From NCBI GenBank assembly GCA_030653545.1, contig JAURZE010000025.1, forward strand, positions 62,001 through 126,000: a DNA stretch of 64,000 nucleotides. The letters run 5' to 3'. The position numbers were made by a program, and so were the translations under genes. The notes under the pieces were generated by a model. It was given only the letters and a program-made list of their open reading frames with translations, was not told where the DNA came from and did not search any database. Positions 15,754-23,935 of the stretch are shown here, piece by piece. This DNA is from Nitrospira sp. (GTDB lineage Bacteria; Nitrospirota; Nitrospiria; Nitrospirales; Nitrospiraceae). The stretch's first letter is position 1; each line of letters opens with the position of its first letter.

Positions 15754-16191
15754 CTATGACCCGGTTTCCCAGCGGAGCGTGCTGATCGTGGGTTCATAGA
15801 GGGCCTGAATCACATTGCCGTCTGGATCAGAAAAATAAAATGAGTAACTGCCGTCCCGGTGTTGCTTCGGTTGTTTGACGATCGTTCCACCGAGCTGAGC
15901 AATCTTCGGGGAGATCTCCGCGAACATCCGGTCGACTGCTTGGGGATTGTCGAGGATCACACCGACGTGATCTAGCAATTGGCCCTGGGGCTGGCGATAG
16001 GCGCTGAGTTCATTCTGAGAAATTTGATGGAGCGCGAGATTGTCGCTTCCCGAACTGAAATAAACATTGTCGGGATCCGGCTCCCAGACGACCTTCATGC
16101 CCAGCAACTCTTCGTAGAACCGGCGTGACGTAGGAAGATCGGTCACACGGAGCGCCAGATGACGGAGTCCTCGATGAAGCGGAATAGACAT
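15754..16191 (-). CDS. VOC-superfamily (glyoxalase/bleomycin-resistance-like) metalloprotein
   Basis: A 145-residue protein made of two beta-alpha-beta-beta-beta modules. Probable metal ligands are H11 (GLRHLALRV), H55 (LALHQIS), H75 (LLDHVGVIL) and E133 (VIQALYE). FYFSDPDGNVIQALYE is the family hallmark. Members include glyoxalase I, extradiol dioxygenases and fosfomycin-resistance enzymes; the substrate is not deducible. The start MSIPLHRG at 16191 is chosen because the family begins here; an in-frame ATG at 16407 would add 72 residues of non-homologous sequence overlapping the divergent gene. It is the first gene of a two-gene unit with the MBL-fold gene. Confidence 0.85.
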   Translation of the reverse strand: MSIPLHRGLRHLALRVTDLPTSRRFYEELLGMKVVWEPDPDNVYFSSGSDNLALHQISQNELSAYRQPQGQLLDHVGVILDNPQAVDRMFAEISPKIAQLGGTIVKQPKQHRDGSYSFYFSDPDGNVIQALYEPTISTLRWETGS

Positions 16192-16345
16192 GGAACCGAT
16201 CCTGCCCCTACAAATCAGCCGGTTGGAAACAACCGTATAGTAGGGAGGCATTGCCTCACCCGTCAACGGAAATTCTGCTCCTGCGGAAGCCAGGGCGGCT
16301 GTGATACGATGGCCCATTGATCGTTGTACAAAGGAGTGTCGTGGC

Positions 16346-17176
16346 ATGAATGCTCTACGTTCTATGATGCTTGTGGGGATCGTTCTGGTTGCAGCGCCGG
16401 CCGTCACAGCGGCCCAAGGGCTTGAGAAGGAAGTAAAGGGAAAAGACGGAGCCCCGATGGTGTTGATTCCCGAAGGTGCCTTCCCGATGGGTGTTCCGCA
16501 TGGCGACCGCGACGGAGGACGGGACGAATATCCCCGCCACGACGTATTTGTGAATAATTTCTATATCGACAAATATGAGCTGACGAACGGTCGTTATCTT
16601 GAGTTCGTCAAGGCGACGAACCACCGTATTCCGCAGAATCCCAAGAATGCCACGAGAAACCTCTGGCAGGGCGATACCATTACCGAGTCACTCGCCGATC
16701 GACCGGTCATCAATGTGGATTGGGCCGATGCGAATGCCTATTGCCAGTGGGCCGGCAAGCGGTTACCGACGGAAGCAGAATGGGAGAAAGCGGCCAAGGG
16801 GACAGCCGATCGTCGATTCCCTTGGGGGAACGTCGAGCCGACGAACAAGCATCTGAATTTCAACCAGCAGTGGATCGGGGAAAAGACCCTTATGCCGGTG
16901 GGAAGCTATGAGCTCGGGAAGAGCCCCTTCGGCGTCTACGACATGGCCGGCAACGTCTGGGAATGGGTCAACGATTGGTATGACGCCAAGTATTACGAGA
17001 AGAGCCCGGCGAAAAATCCTACGGGTCCGGAAACCGGCACCAAGCGCGTGCTCCGTGGATCGGGCTGGCAGAACGAAACGCCGACCGTCCGCATCTTCAC
17101 TCGCGTGGACAGCGATCCGACTATCCGCAACGAATCGACCGGATTCCGTTGCGCGATGGATGCGCGGGCAAAGTAG
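16346..17176 (+). CDS. Secreted FGE-sulfatase-fold (SUMF1-like) protein lacking the copper cysteines
   Basis: A 276-residue protein with a signal peptide (residues 1-23, ending VTAAQG). The mature part is the formylglycine-generating-enzyme fold: MVLIPEGAFPMGVPHGDRDGGRDEYPRHDVFVNNFYIDKYELTN, PVINVDWADANAYCQWAGKRLPTEAEWEKAAKG, GVYDMAGNVWEWVNDWYD and a final RGSGW...STGFRC. In true FGEs two cysteines near the C terminus bind copper; here that stretch reads VLRGSGWQNETPTVRIF with no cysteine, so sulfatase activation is unlikely. Such proteins are common in Nitrospirota as ligand-binding or enzyme partners. Start at 16346 is supported by AAAGGAG about 9 bp upstream. HemD-like gene follows by 8 bp. 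Confidence 0.88.
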   Translation: MNALRSMMLVGIVLVAAPAVTAAQGLEKEVKGKDGAPMVLIPEGAFPMGVPHGDRDGGRDEYPRHDVFVNNFYIDKYELTNGRYLEFVKATNHRIPQNPKNATRNLWQGDTITESLADRPVINVDWADANAYCQWAGKRLPTEAEWEKAAKGTADRRFPWGNVEPTNKHLNFNQQWIGEKTLMPVGSYELGKSPFGVYDMAGNVWEWVNDWYDAKYYEKSPAKNPTGPETGTKRVLRGSGWQNETPTVRIFTRVDSDPTIRNESTGFRCAMDARAK

Positions 17177-17184
17177 CATTCGCT

Positions 17185-18024
17185 ATGAGTGAGAAGGGGT
17201 TGTCAGGAATCGCTGTCGCCGCATTTGAAAGCCGAATGGCAGTCGAGATGACCCGGCTCATTGAACGATACGGGGGCCGCCCATCGGTGGCCCCCGCCCT
17301 CCGCGAACTCCCTATCCAAGATAATCCCACTGCCCTGCGATTTGGAATCCGGCTCATCGAGGGCCAGGTCGATGTATTGGTGCTGATGACCGGCGTCGGG
17401 ACGACCGCGTTGTTTGACATACTCAAATCCCGCCATCCTATGTCCTCCATCATGGTCGGGGTAAAGCAGTGCGCTCTCGTCGCACGCGGGCCGAAGCCGG
17501 TGGCGGCGTTGAAAGCGCTGGGGATTTCGCCGACGCTCATTGTCCCGGAGCCCAATACGTGGGTCGATGTGGTGTCGACGCTCGATGAGTATCGGCCGGT
17601 CAAAGGGCTGCGTGTGGCGGTGCAGGAATATGGGAATGCCAATCCTGAATTCTTAGAGGCGTTAACGGCTCGTGGCGCCGATGTGTTTCCCGTTCCGGTC
17701 TATAAGTGGGGACTTCCGGAAGACCTGGCTCCGCTCAGACAGGTCTTGGCAGACGTGGTTGCGGGCGATATCTCCGTGATGCTGATCACGAATGCGGCGC
17801 AGATCGATCACGTGATGCAGGTGCTTGAACAGGAGGGGAAAGTTCCTCTGTTTAGAGAGGCCTGTAAGAGGATCGTCATCGCGTCCATCGGCCCGACCGC
17901 CAGCGAGCGGCTCCGGCACTACGACCTTCCCGTCGACTTTGAGCCGTCGCATGGGAAGATGGGCGTGCTGGTGAAGGAATTGTCCGAACAGGTTGCCTCG
18001 CTGCTCGCCTCAAAGCGCCGCTAA
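17185..18024 (+). CDS. hemD: Uroporphyrinogen-III synthase family protein
   Basis: A 279-residue two-domain protein. GLSGIAVAAFESRMAVEMTRLIERYGGRPSVAPALRELP is the classical HemD opening; DVLVLMTGVGTTALFDIL, GLRVAVQEYGNANPEFLEALTARGADVFPVPVYKWGLPED and the ending VIASIGPTASERLRHYDLPVDFEPSHGKMGVLV complete the pattern. The enzyme inverts ring D and cyclises hydroxymethylbilane for haem and sirohaem. No other haem gene is adjacent, and the sequence is diverged, so a paralogous role cannot be excluded. The chosen start is MSEKG at 17185, 8 bp after the FGE-like stop; an in-frame ATG at 17149 would overlap that gene. Confidence 0.82.
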   Translation: MSEKGLSGIAVAAFESRMAVEMTRLIERYGGRPSVAPALRELPIQDNPTALRFGIRLIEGQVDVLVLMTGVGTTALFDILKSRHPMSSIMVGVKQCALVARGPKPVAALKALGISPTLIVPEPNTWVDVVSTLDEYRPVKGLRVAVQEYGNANPEFLEALTARGADVFPVPVYKWGLPEDLAPLRQVLADVVAGDISVMLITNAAQIDHVMQVLEQEGKVPLFREACKRIVIASIGPTASERLRHYDLPVDFEPSHGKMGVLVKELSEQVASLLASKRR

Positions 18025-18208
18025 TCGCCTCGCAGATCCTCGTCCATTTGATCCTCCCTCGTTCAAACCTGTGCAACGGGTGGATAGATCCCTTCGTCAG
18101 GATTTCGGCTATCGTCATCTTTCGCGGGGTTCGGCGCGGCACTTCTCTTGCGGACCTTCGCTGAGTTCTCGCTTCACACAGAGGGTTTCCTATGAAAAGG
18201 GGGATGCG

Positions 18209-19075
18209 ATGGCAACAACGCTTGACCTGGACAAACAGACGGCTTCGTTCGTGTGGCAGCTGGAAGAGCAACGCAAACTCGAAAAGACGCTGCTGGTTGA
18301 ACGGGTCCGTGGAACGAAAGAAGGCACCGAATCGGTCTTCAACGATATCAAGACTCGCGTGGCGGTGCTCGAGAAGTTGAACGGGTCCGCCAGTGCCACC
18401 TGCATCGCGCCGATCGGCTGGAGCAAGCTGATTTTTACCGGTGCGGACAGTGTGTCGGCGCCGAATACGATCGGGTTCGGCGATCGTGATGAAACGCTCT
18501 GCAAGCTGGACCAGATTCGTTATTTTGAAGACACCACCTATCTGCGCCTCAGCGCGAATCCCCATTATGTCGAGCATGTGATGCCGAACAAATCCGCCCA
18601 TGCGCGGGTCGGGGCCAACGCCTCGCTCTGGGACACGCTGGGGTATATTCACGTCGGCTATGTGACGCAACTGGGGATTCCGGCCTCGTTGGAACCGACC
18701 ACCGTGTCGATCATGTCGCGTCTGAATACGCTCTTTAATTGGGTTGAAGCCAATGCTGTGGGCGACGAATGGTATGCCCATGTCTCGGCCACGGCCCGAC
18801 TCTGGGTCACCTACGATGGAGAGTTTCGTCAAGCCCCACCGGCGGTATTCGTGAACGTCCTGGCGACGCCCTCGCAGATGCGGACCCATCACGATATTCC
18901 ATCACCGGCGCCGAGCGCGGCGTTGACGATGCAGGTCTCGGCATCGGCAGGCAGCGGCACGACGATCAGTGTGTATGAGAGCATCGAGCTGGTCGCAACC
19001 ACCCCGAACGGGCATGCCTATCTGGACGGGATCTTTTCGTGGGAACCGTTGGCGGTGCAGCTGAGAGAGGGTTAG
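18209..19075 (+). CDS. Conserved-looking protein of unknown function
   Basis: A 288-residue protein without signal peptide or membrane segment. It starts MATTLDLDKQTASFVWQLEEQRKLEKTLL with an amphipathic helix, then has KTRVAVLEKLNG, LFTGADS-like strands and SRLNTLFNWVEANAVGDEWYAHVSATARLW. The C-terminal half is beta-rich with many alanine/serine/threonine residues (SAALTMQVSASAGSGTT). I recognise no family. AAAAGGGGG just upstream and the good ATG at 18209 define the start; another open frame reaching back to 17993 lacks one. Its TAG overlaps the convergent gene's stop by 3-4 bp. The 184 bp before it shows no clear promoter. Confidence 0.65.
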   Translation: MATTLDLDKQTASFVWQLEEQRKLEKTLLVERVRGTKEGTESVFNDIKTRVAVLEKLNGSASATCIAPIGWSKLIFTGADSVSAPNTIGFGDRDETLCKLDQIRYFEDTTYLRLSANPHYVEHVMPNKSAHARVGANASLWDTLGYIHVGYVTQLGIPASLEPTTVSIMSRLNTLFNWVEANAVGDEWYAHVSATARLWVTYDGEFRQAPPAVFVNVLATPSQMRTHHDIPSPAPSAALTMQVSASAGSGTTISVYESIELVATTPNGHAYLDGIFSWEPLAVQLREG

Positions 19076-20349
19076 CGCCCGGCGTCCTTGTACAGGGATC
19101 GAATGATCTCAGCCGTATTGAAGAGCATGGCGTTTGGTCTGGTGTAGGCGGCGTGACCGTAGTAGTGCTCCTGGACATTGGTGGAGTTCGTACAGTCTTT
19201 GTAGTCGACCAGCAGGCAACTGCCTTCGCTGGGAAACCGCACGGCGCGGCGGGCGCATTCCAGCCAGCGTTCGAACCCATCGTAGGGCTCGACCATTTCC
19301 CATACGGTCTTGTTGACCGCTTTCGCGGCCTCAGTCGCCGGGACGGCATCGCTTCCCGCGACGGCCAACTGCTGGACATAGTCTCCGCCCCATGCGATGG
19401 GCATTTCCATCGTGACTTGCGGCAGCTCCATCTTGGATAGCCAGGTTTTGCCATCCGTCCGGAGATTCCGGTGATTGACGATGTGCAACAGGCGTCCCAT
19501 TCCCGAGAGGTCCCATCCATATCGAATGGGAGTGCCCATGGTAACGACATCGAGGGTAGCGCCGTTCATCAAGGAATGGTCGGCGAGCAGCGGCTCGATG
19601 TGCCGGGCCATGGTGGCCAGGTCTGCTTGGTTGTGTTGTTCAGCGAAGGCGGCCAGCAGGCCCAGGAGTTTCGGCCGTTTCGTAATGGGGCTGGGACAGA
19701 GCAGATTGGAGGCCAAGGCAAGGACTAACCCCGCCTGTCCGTGAGCCTGGACGAGGATCCGGTCTCCCTTGCCGAGTTGTTGAGTCTCGCAGAGGGCGTG
19801 CAGTTCATGGAGCAGGCGGACAGCGGCTGCAGCACGACCCAGGTGATGATGTTCCGAGGCCCAGAGTACGCGCCGACAGGCGATCGGTTGAGGCAGGCGC
19901 TTGTTGATGGCTTGTTGAAAGAGCGCCGTGTACGCGTTGGTGAAGTTGCCGGCCTCGCCGACTTGGTCATCGACGATCTTCCGGGTGGCCTCATCGTTCG
20001 GGAGCGGGGGCTTGAGTCCCCCGGAGAGGGCCGGGATTCCGTTTCCTCCTTCACGCATGGCCGCGAGCAGGGCATCGACACCCGAAACGCCGCGCGAATA
20101 GCCGCGCTTGAGTCCGCCGACATCATCCAGCCGCTGCATCCCGAACACATCGCTGCCGTGGATCGATCCATGGAGGAACATGATGGCGCGGACGCCCGCG
20201 CTGGCCAGCCGCGGGCCGTAGTCGGCCATACCCTCGAACCAGGCCGGAGATTCTGGAAGCGCGCCGCCGGTCAGCTCGGCGGTCGTCAATCGTTCGCCGG
20301 GGCTCTTTCGTGAGAGCTCGTCGTGCTGGAAGTTGTTCTCGTTCGGCAT
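19072..20349 (-). CDS. Large protein of unknown function, lipase-like fold suspected
   Basis: A 425-residue soluble protein. Recognisable elements are ASAGVRAIMFLHGSIHGSDVFGMQRLDD near the start, suggesting an alpha/beta-hydrolase oxyanion strand (FLHGS), and GKGDRILVQAHGQAGLVLALASNLL, where a nucleophile elbow GxSxG would be expected but reads AHGQAG without a serine. DVVTMGTPIRYGWDLSGMGRLLHIVNHR also resembles lipase-like proteins. If this reading is right the enzyme has lost its serine or uses another chemistry; this is inference. The C terminus has CLLVDYKDCTNSTNVQEHYYGHAAYTRPNAML. It follows the LPP20-like gene pair on the same strand by 51 bp. Confidence 0.6.
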   Translation of the reverse strand: MPNENNFQHDELSRKSPGERLTTAELTGGALPESPAWFEGMADYGPRLASAGVRAIMFLHGSIHGSDVFGMQRLDDVGGLKRGYSRGVSGVDALLAAMREGGNGIPALSGGLKPPLPNDEATRKIVDDQVGEAGNFTNAYTALFQQAINKRLPQPIACRRVLWASEHHHLGRAAAAVRLLHELHALCETQQLGKGDRILVQAHGQAGLVLALASNLLCPSPITKRPKLLGLLAAFAEQHNQADLATMARHIEPLLADHSLMNGATLDVVTMGTPIRYGWDLSGMGRLLHIVNHRNLRTDGKTWLSKMELPQVTMEMPIAWGGDYVQQLAVAGSDAVPATEAAKAVNKTVWEMVEPYDGFERWLECARRAVRFPSEGSCLLVDYKDCTNSTNVQEHYYGHAAYTRPNAMLFNTAEIIRSLYKDAGR

Positions 20350-20400
20350 GGGATGAGGTATCTACCGCAAGTGGACGCGGAAGTGCAACGGAGTTCTCAT

Positions 20401-20967
20401 TTATCGGGATGCGGGAGGGAGTGGATCGAGGTCCGGCGTCTGCTTCGGCTGGAGGGGACTCTTGAGCATCACCGCTGTGGCGGTACAGATTTTATGCTCC
20501 TCATCGATCCGGCGATCAACAATCTTGACCCCCAATAGATATTCCTGAACAATTTCTTCGCGGGTGAGTTCAATATCTTGTTCGCTCTCACGTCCGGTCC
20601 GTTCACGGACGCGGTCGACCATATGCTCCTTCACCATCACACGAATCTGCTTGGCCAGGTCGGTCCGCGCCGAGAGTTCCGAGACGCGCTGACAGACGAT
20701 CGTGCCTTTCGCCAAATCACCTTGGCCTCTTCCGACCCAATAGCGCTCTGACGAATAGGAGCCCTGACCCTCTTCGGTTGGCAGTTGGCTTCCGCTCACT
20801 GGTTTGACCGATCCCTCTGGTGCTGGTTGCTGTTTGAGCCGCTCGAATGACCGTTCTGCTCGAGTTCTGACCTCGCCTGGCTCGGCCGCATCGCTCTGAT
20901 AAGGCAGGAGAAGCAGGGTGCTCCCGAGCGCGAATTCCATAATTGTCAGTCTGACCGAGTTCTTCAT
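20401..20967 (-). CDS. Secreted LPP20-like protein
   Basis: A 188-residue protein with a signal peptide (MKNSVRLTIMEFALGSTLLLLPYQSDAAEP). After a charged, proline/glutamine-containing linker comes WVGRGQGDLAKGTIVCQRVSELSARTDLAKQIRVMVKEHMVDRVRERTG, the pattern of LPP20-type outer-surface or periplasmic domains, in which a glycine-rich strand is followed by a long helix (family known from Helicobacter). The tail is proline-rich. It begins 3 bp after the stop of the next upstream gene, which also has this kind of domain, so the two were probably co-expressed and possibly act together at the cell envelope. Function unknown. Confidence 0.65.
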   Translation of the reverse strand: MKNSVRLTIMEFALGSTLLLLPYQSDAAEPGEVRTRAERSFERLKQQPAPEGSVKPVSGSQLPTEEGQGSYSSERYWVGRGQGDLAKGTIVCQRVSELSARTDLAKQIRVMVKEHMVDRVRERTGRESEQDIELTREEIVQEYLLGVKIVDRRIDEEHKICTATAVMLKSPLQPKQTPDLDPLPPASR

Positions 20968-20970
20968 GGC

Positions 20971-22257
20971 CTACTTTGCTCGTTTTCCCCCACCGCCCCC
21001 TCCTGTTCCTCGATTTCCACCACCACCTTGTCCGCTGCCGCCAGGCATGTGGGGAGTTAATCGATAGGGAACCCGTGGGACTTGATGGGGCATGGGGGGG
21101 TGGATCTGGTTAATCGTCGGGGGTAGGCGTCGAGCGGCGGGAGGCTGATTGCCGGAACCGGCACCCGGCGTCTGTGTGAAGCTACCGTTCTGTTGCAGAA
21201 ATTGTTGCATTCGGGTGGAGGCGCGCGGCGGCAGCTGTTGGCCCGCCGATGGCGGCAGAAACGGATTCAGTTGATGGACATCGGTCAAGTTGCGCGATCC
21301 CGGCTGATGGCTGATTTGTGGCGGCCCGGTTGGGGTGGTATGGGTGATTTCGTTCAGTGTGCGCGGTATGCCCGGAGATCCGGGGCCGGGAACAATCTGA
21401 TGAGTCGGCATGTGGGAAGGAATACTGCCGGGTGTCGGCGGAGTTGGCGGTTGAGGCGGCGCCGGGGGCTGTCTGGTGGTGATCACTTGCTGGGCCACAA
21501 CCACGTGAGGGCTGTTCGGGTAGAGGCCCCGGGCGACGTTTAACAGCGCATGCGTCTGGGCCAGGCCGACCCAGGGATAAGGATAGACGACCGGCGAGAC
21601 GATCACCCAGTCAGTCCAGGCCTGCGAGACCATCGCATTCGACTGAACGCGATTGAGAATCTCTTCCCGTTGCTGAAATGCCTGTTGCGTCTGGTCTGGG
21701 GTTGACGCGCTCGCCAGGGCCTGGTTTGCCGCCTCGAGTTCCTGCTGGAGCTGTTCGTTTTCCTGTTTCAATGCCACCAGCTGGACTCGCGCATCTTCGT
21801 TCTCCCGGAGCGCGGCAATGGCGTGACCGACTTCTTCCGTATCGACTTGGGCAACGAGATCGACTTTGACGACGATGGTATCACCGTCAATCGTCGTGTT
21901 GGTTTGTTGGTCCAGCACGAGGACGAGACCGGCGGTATAGGTCCGGATCTCATCTTTCGTGACATCCATGCCGTCTACAACTGTGATACTTTCGAGATAG
22001 GTCGCCACCTGCTCGAGCGCAGTCCGTTTGGCCGATTCCGTAGCCATTCGAATCGCCTCCTCGCGGGTGTCACGATCTCCCATCCGATATTCAGCTTGAG
22101 CGGTAACCACTCGAACTTCAGCATTCGCAGGAGATGCCATCTGGAGTGGGATTGCGATCAGAAGGAGCGAGGACAACAAGATCTGCCGGAGTTGCTGAGA
22201 GGCCAGGGAGGCTGCCTGTTGTCCTGACTGAGCCAGCATTGCCTTCACCCTCTCCAT
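20971..22257 (-). CDS. Secreted LPP20-like coiled-coil protein with proline/glycine-rich tail
   Basis: A 428-residue protein; start MERVKAMLAQ at 22257 gives a normal signal sequence (LLSSLLLIAIPLQMASPANAEV), whereas ATG 22323 would add 22 polar residues. The mature protein has VVTAQAEYRMGDRDTREEAIRMATESAKRTALEQVATYLES, an LPP20/DUF-like beta-helix module; TYTAGLVLVLDQQ and a beta domain; a coiled coil (about 160-215, VALKQENEQLQQELEAANQALA); then a long proline-rich region and a glycine-rich, lysine-ending C terminus (HMPGGSGQGGGGNRG...). The low-complexity tail is probably extracytoplasmic. It is the first of a three-gene minus-strand unit with 20401-20967 and 19072-20349. Confidence 0.68.
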   Translation of the reverse strand: MERVKAMLAQSGQQAASLASQQLRQILLSSLLLIAIPLQMASPANAEVRVVTAQAEYRMGDRDTREEAIRMATESAKRTALEQVATYLESITVVDGMDVTKDEIRTYTAGLVLVLDQQTNTTIDGDTIVVKVDLVAQVDTEEVGHAIAALRENEDARVQLVALKQENEQLQQELEAANQALASASTPDQTQQAFQQREEILNRVQSNAMVSQAWTDWVIVSPVVYPYPWVGLAQTHALLNVARGLYPNSPHVVVAQQVITTRQPPAPPQPPTPPTPGSIPSHMPTHQIVPGPGSPGIPRTLNEITHTTPTGPPQISHQPGSRNLTDVHQLNPFLPPSAGQQLPPRASTRMQQFLQQNGSFTQTPGAGSGNQPPAARRLPPTINQIHPPMPHQVPRVPYRLTPHMPGGSGQGGGGNRGTGGGGGGKRAK

Positions 22258-22373
22258 AAGAGGACTGACGCACCAGGACCCCGTTGGTTGACGCAACTCT
22301 GACGGTCCAGACGAATTCAGCATAACACCGGGAAACCCGTTTCGCCAGGCGATCCGCGCCTTCTGCAGCCACC

Positions 22374-22403
22374 TTGCCTTCCAGAAAATTCGCGTGCTAA
22401 GGT
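22374..22403 (+). promoter_or_regulatory. Promoter for the phosphatase-like gene
   Basis: TTGCCT (22374-22379), 18-bp spacer, extended -10 TGC-TAAGGT (22398-22403). A similar TGC-TAGGGT -10 lies at 25383 before the second HEAT gene. Confidence 0.5.
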
Positions 22404-22443
22404 ACGCATCCCCTTATTGGGTGAAAGGAAACGACACACGTCC

Positions 22444-23466
22444 ATGAACAGCTTATCCCGCTTTTTGCTTACCGTTGTTGTCAGTCTCTCTGTGCTGGGG
22501 CTTGAGATCCTGGGAGGGCCGGCCGGCGCTCTTGCTTCATCAACGTCCAAAGCGAGTGAGCTGGCCCAGGGGGCTCCCGAGCACGTCATACTGTTTGTTC
22601 TTGAGGGATTTGGCCAGGATTCGCTCAAGGGCGGTGCTATGCCGGTTATCAGTAAACTGGTGAAAGATGGCGCAGCAACCTGGTCCGCCACAGGGGTCAA
22701 TCCGGCCTTACGGTTGCCGACGATGGCATCGATCGTGACCGGGATGCCGGTCGAAAAGCACGGCATCACATGGAACGTATTCGAATTCAGCCGGGGCTAT
22801 CCGCGCTCGCCCAGCATGTTCGATTATCTGGACTTAAGCGGCGGCCGCGACAGCGCCATTTTCTATATGGACGAGTCGCTCTACCAGCTGGCCAGGCCGG
22901 AGGTGTATACCGACTATCAATTATGCGGCGCGTTGCGCCCCGAGTGCCGTTCCGAGAAGATTGTGTCCTATATCCGGCAGTACTTCCAGAAAGCCACGAG
23001 CGGCTCTGGCTATGGTCATGCGATTCTCTCGGTGCCCCATCTACTGGTCGTGCATCTGCCGGAAGCCGGCCGGGCAGGGGTGGCGCATGGATGGAATTCC
23101 AAGGAGTATCGTCAGGGGTTGCAGGCGGTGGACAGCGCGATGAAGTCTGTGTTGGACGTGTTCAAAGAGCACGGGCTCTTAAACCGGACCACCGTGCTGG
23201 TGACGGCACTCAGTGGTCCCGGTACGGATCTGAGCGGTGAAGCGGCCACCACGGCAGGCACCCCAATGGTCCCGTGGATCGCGTCAGGAGTGGGGATCAA
23301 GCATGGGCAGGTCATCCACCAGCCGGTGTCGATCATCGATACCGGAGCGACGGTCATGCGCATTCTCGGGCTCGAGACCCATACGGAATGGGAAAGCAAA
23401 GCGGTCGAAGAGATTTTTCAAGCGGCAGCGGTCGCGCCGGCAGCGGCCTCGTCCAAGAAACAATAG
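22444..23466 (+). CDS. Secreted alkaline-phosphatase-fold protein with degenerate metal site
   Basis: A 340-residue protein. Residues 1-32 form a signal peptide (hydrophobic stretch LLTVVVSLSVLGLEILGG, then ALAS). The mature part follows the nucleotide pyrophosphatase/phosphodiesterase branch of the alkaline-phosphatase superfamily: HVILFVLEGFGQDSL, MPVISKLVKDGAATW, LRLPTMASIVTGMPVEKHGITWN with the threonine nucleophile position conserved. However, the metal ligands expected later are absent: the DxxGHxxG motif is replaced by HLPEAGRAGVAHG, and the DHG motif by TALSGPGTDLSG; the first Asp is Glu in VLEGFG. It is probably a catalytically poor or binding-only relative. Start 22444 is supported by the in-frame ATG after GAAAGGAAACG. 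Confidence 0.78.
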   Translation: MNSLSRFLLTVVVSLSVLGLEILGGPAGALASSTSKASELAQGAPEHVILFVLEGFGQDSLKGGAMPVISKLVKDGAATWSATGVNPALRLPTMASIVTGMPVEKHGITWNVFEFSRGYPRSPSMFDYLDLSGGRDSAIFYMDESLYQLARPEVYTDYQLCGALRPECRSEKIVSYIRQYFQKATSGSGYGHAILSVPHLLVVHLPEAGRAGVAHGWNSKEYRQGLQAVDSAMKSVLDVFKEHGLLNRTTVLVTALSGPGTDLSGEAATTAGTPMVPWIASGVGIKHGQVIHQPVSIIDTGATVMRILGLETHTEWESKAVEEIFQAAAVAPAAASSKKQ

Positions 23467-23474
23467 GGCGATAT

Positions 23475-23930
23475 ATGAGGAAGCGATTTTCTCGTCAATG
23501 GTGCCTAGCACTCGCAGGAACAGCGATGTTCGGAGCTCTGATGTGCGCCCAGCCGCTGATCGGGCAAGCCGGCCCGCCGCCGGCGCATCTCAAGGAGCAT
23601 CGCATTACAATCGATGCAACGCAGTTGGTGCCGGCCTCGTGGTGGCAAGTTCCGGGCGTGACGCCATCAATCTACCACTCTGATCCGGATTCGCTGGATG
23701 CGCCGAAGACTTCCGAACAACGGGAGCTGCAGCTCAAGCCGGGCAAATACAAGTTCATTTCGTTCACGTTCGATTTTCCCTTCGCCGTAAATCTTTCCGG
23801 GATGTTGGAGTTTTCGAAGGCGTTGGATCAATGTGTCGAGGGCCGCGGCACCCAGACGCTGGTGATCAAGTGCAAGCGGACCTATCCCCACGGGGGGCAA
23901 CGGGATCAGTATTACGAACAGAAGCCTTAA
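23475..23930 (+). CDS. Small secreted protein of unknown function
   Basis: A 151-residue protein with a signal peptide (MRKRFSRQWCLALAGTAMFGALMCAQPLIGQAG) and a mature part that is basic and beta-rich: HLKEHRITIDATQLVPASWWQVPG, ELQLKPGKYKFISFTFDFPFAVNLSG, CVEGRGTQTLVIKCKRTYPHGGQ. Two cysteines of the mature protein could form a disulfide. The pattern LxPGKYKFISFTFDFPF suggests a beta-sandwich. No family recognised. The start at 23475 lies 8 bp after the phosphatase-like stop, so it belongs to the same transcript. The HEAT gene follows 5 bp after its stop; this places the small secreted protein between an exported phosphatase-like protein and cytoplasmic HEAT proteins. Confidence 0.65.
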   Translation: MRKRFSRQWCLALAGTAMFGALMCAQPLIGQAGPPPAHLKEHRITIDATQLVPASWWQVPGVTPSIYHSDPDSLDAPKTSEQRELQLKPGKYKFISFTFDFPFAVNLSGMLEFSKALDQCVEGRGTQTLVIKCKRTYPHGGQRDQYYEQKP

Positions 23931-23935
23931 CTACT

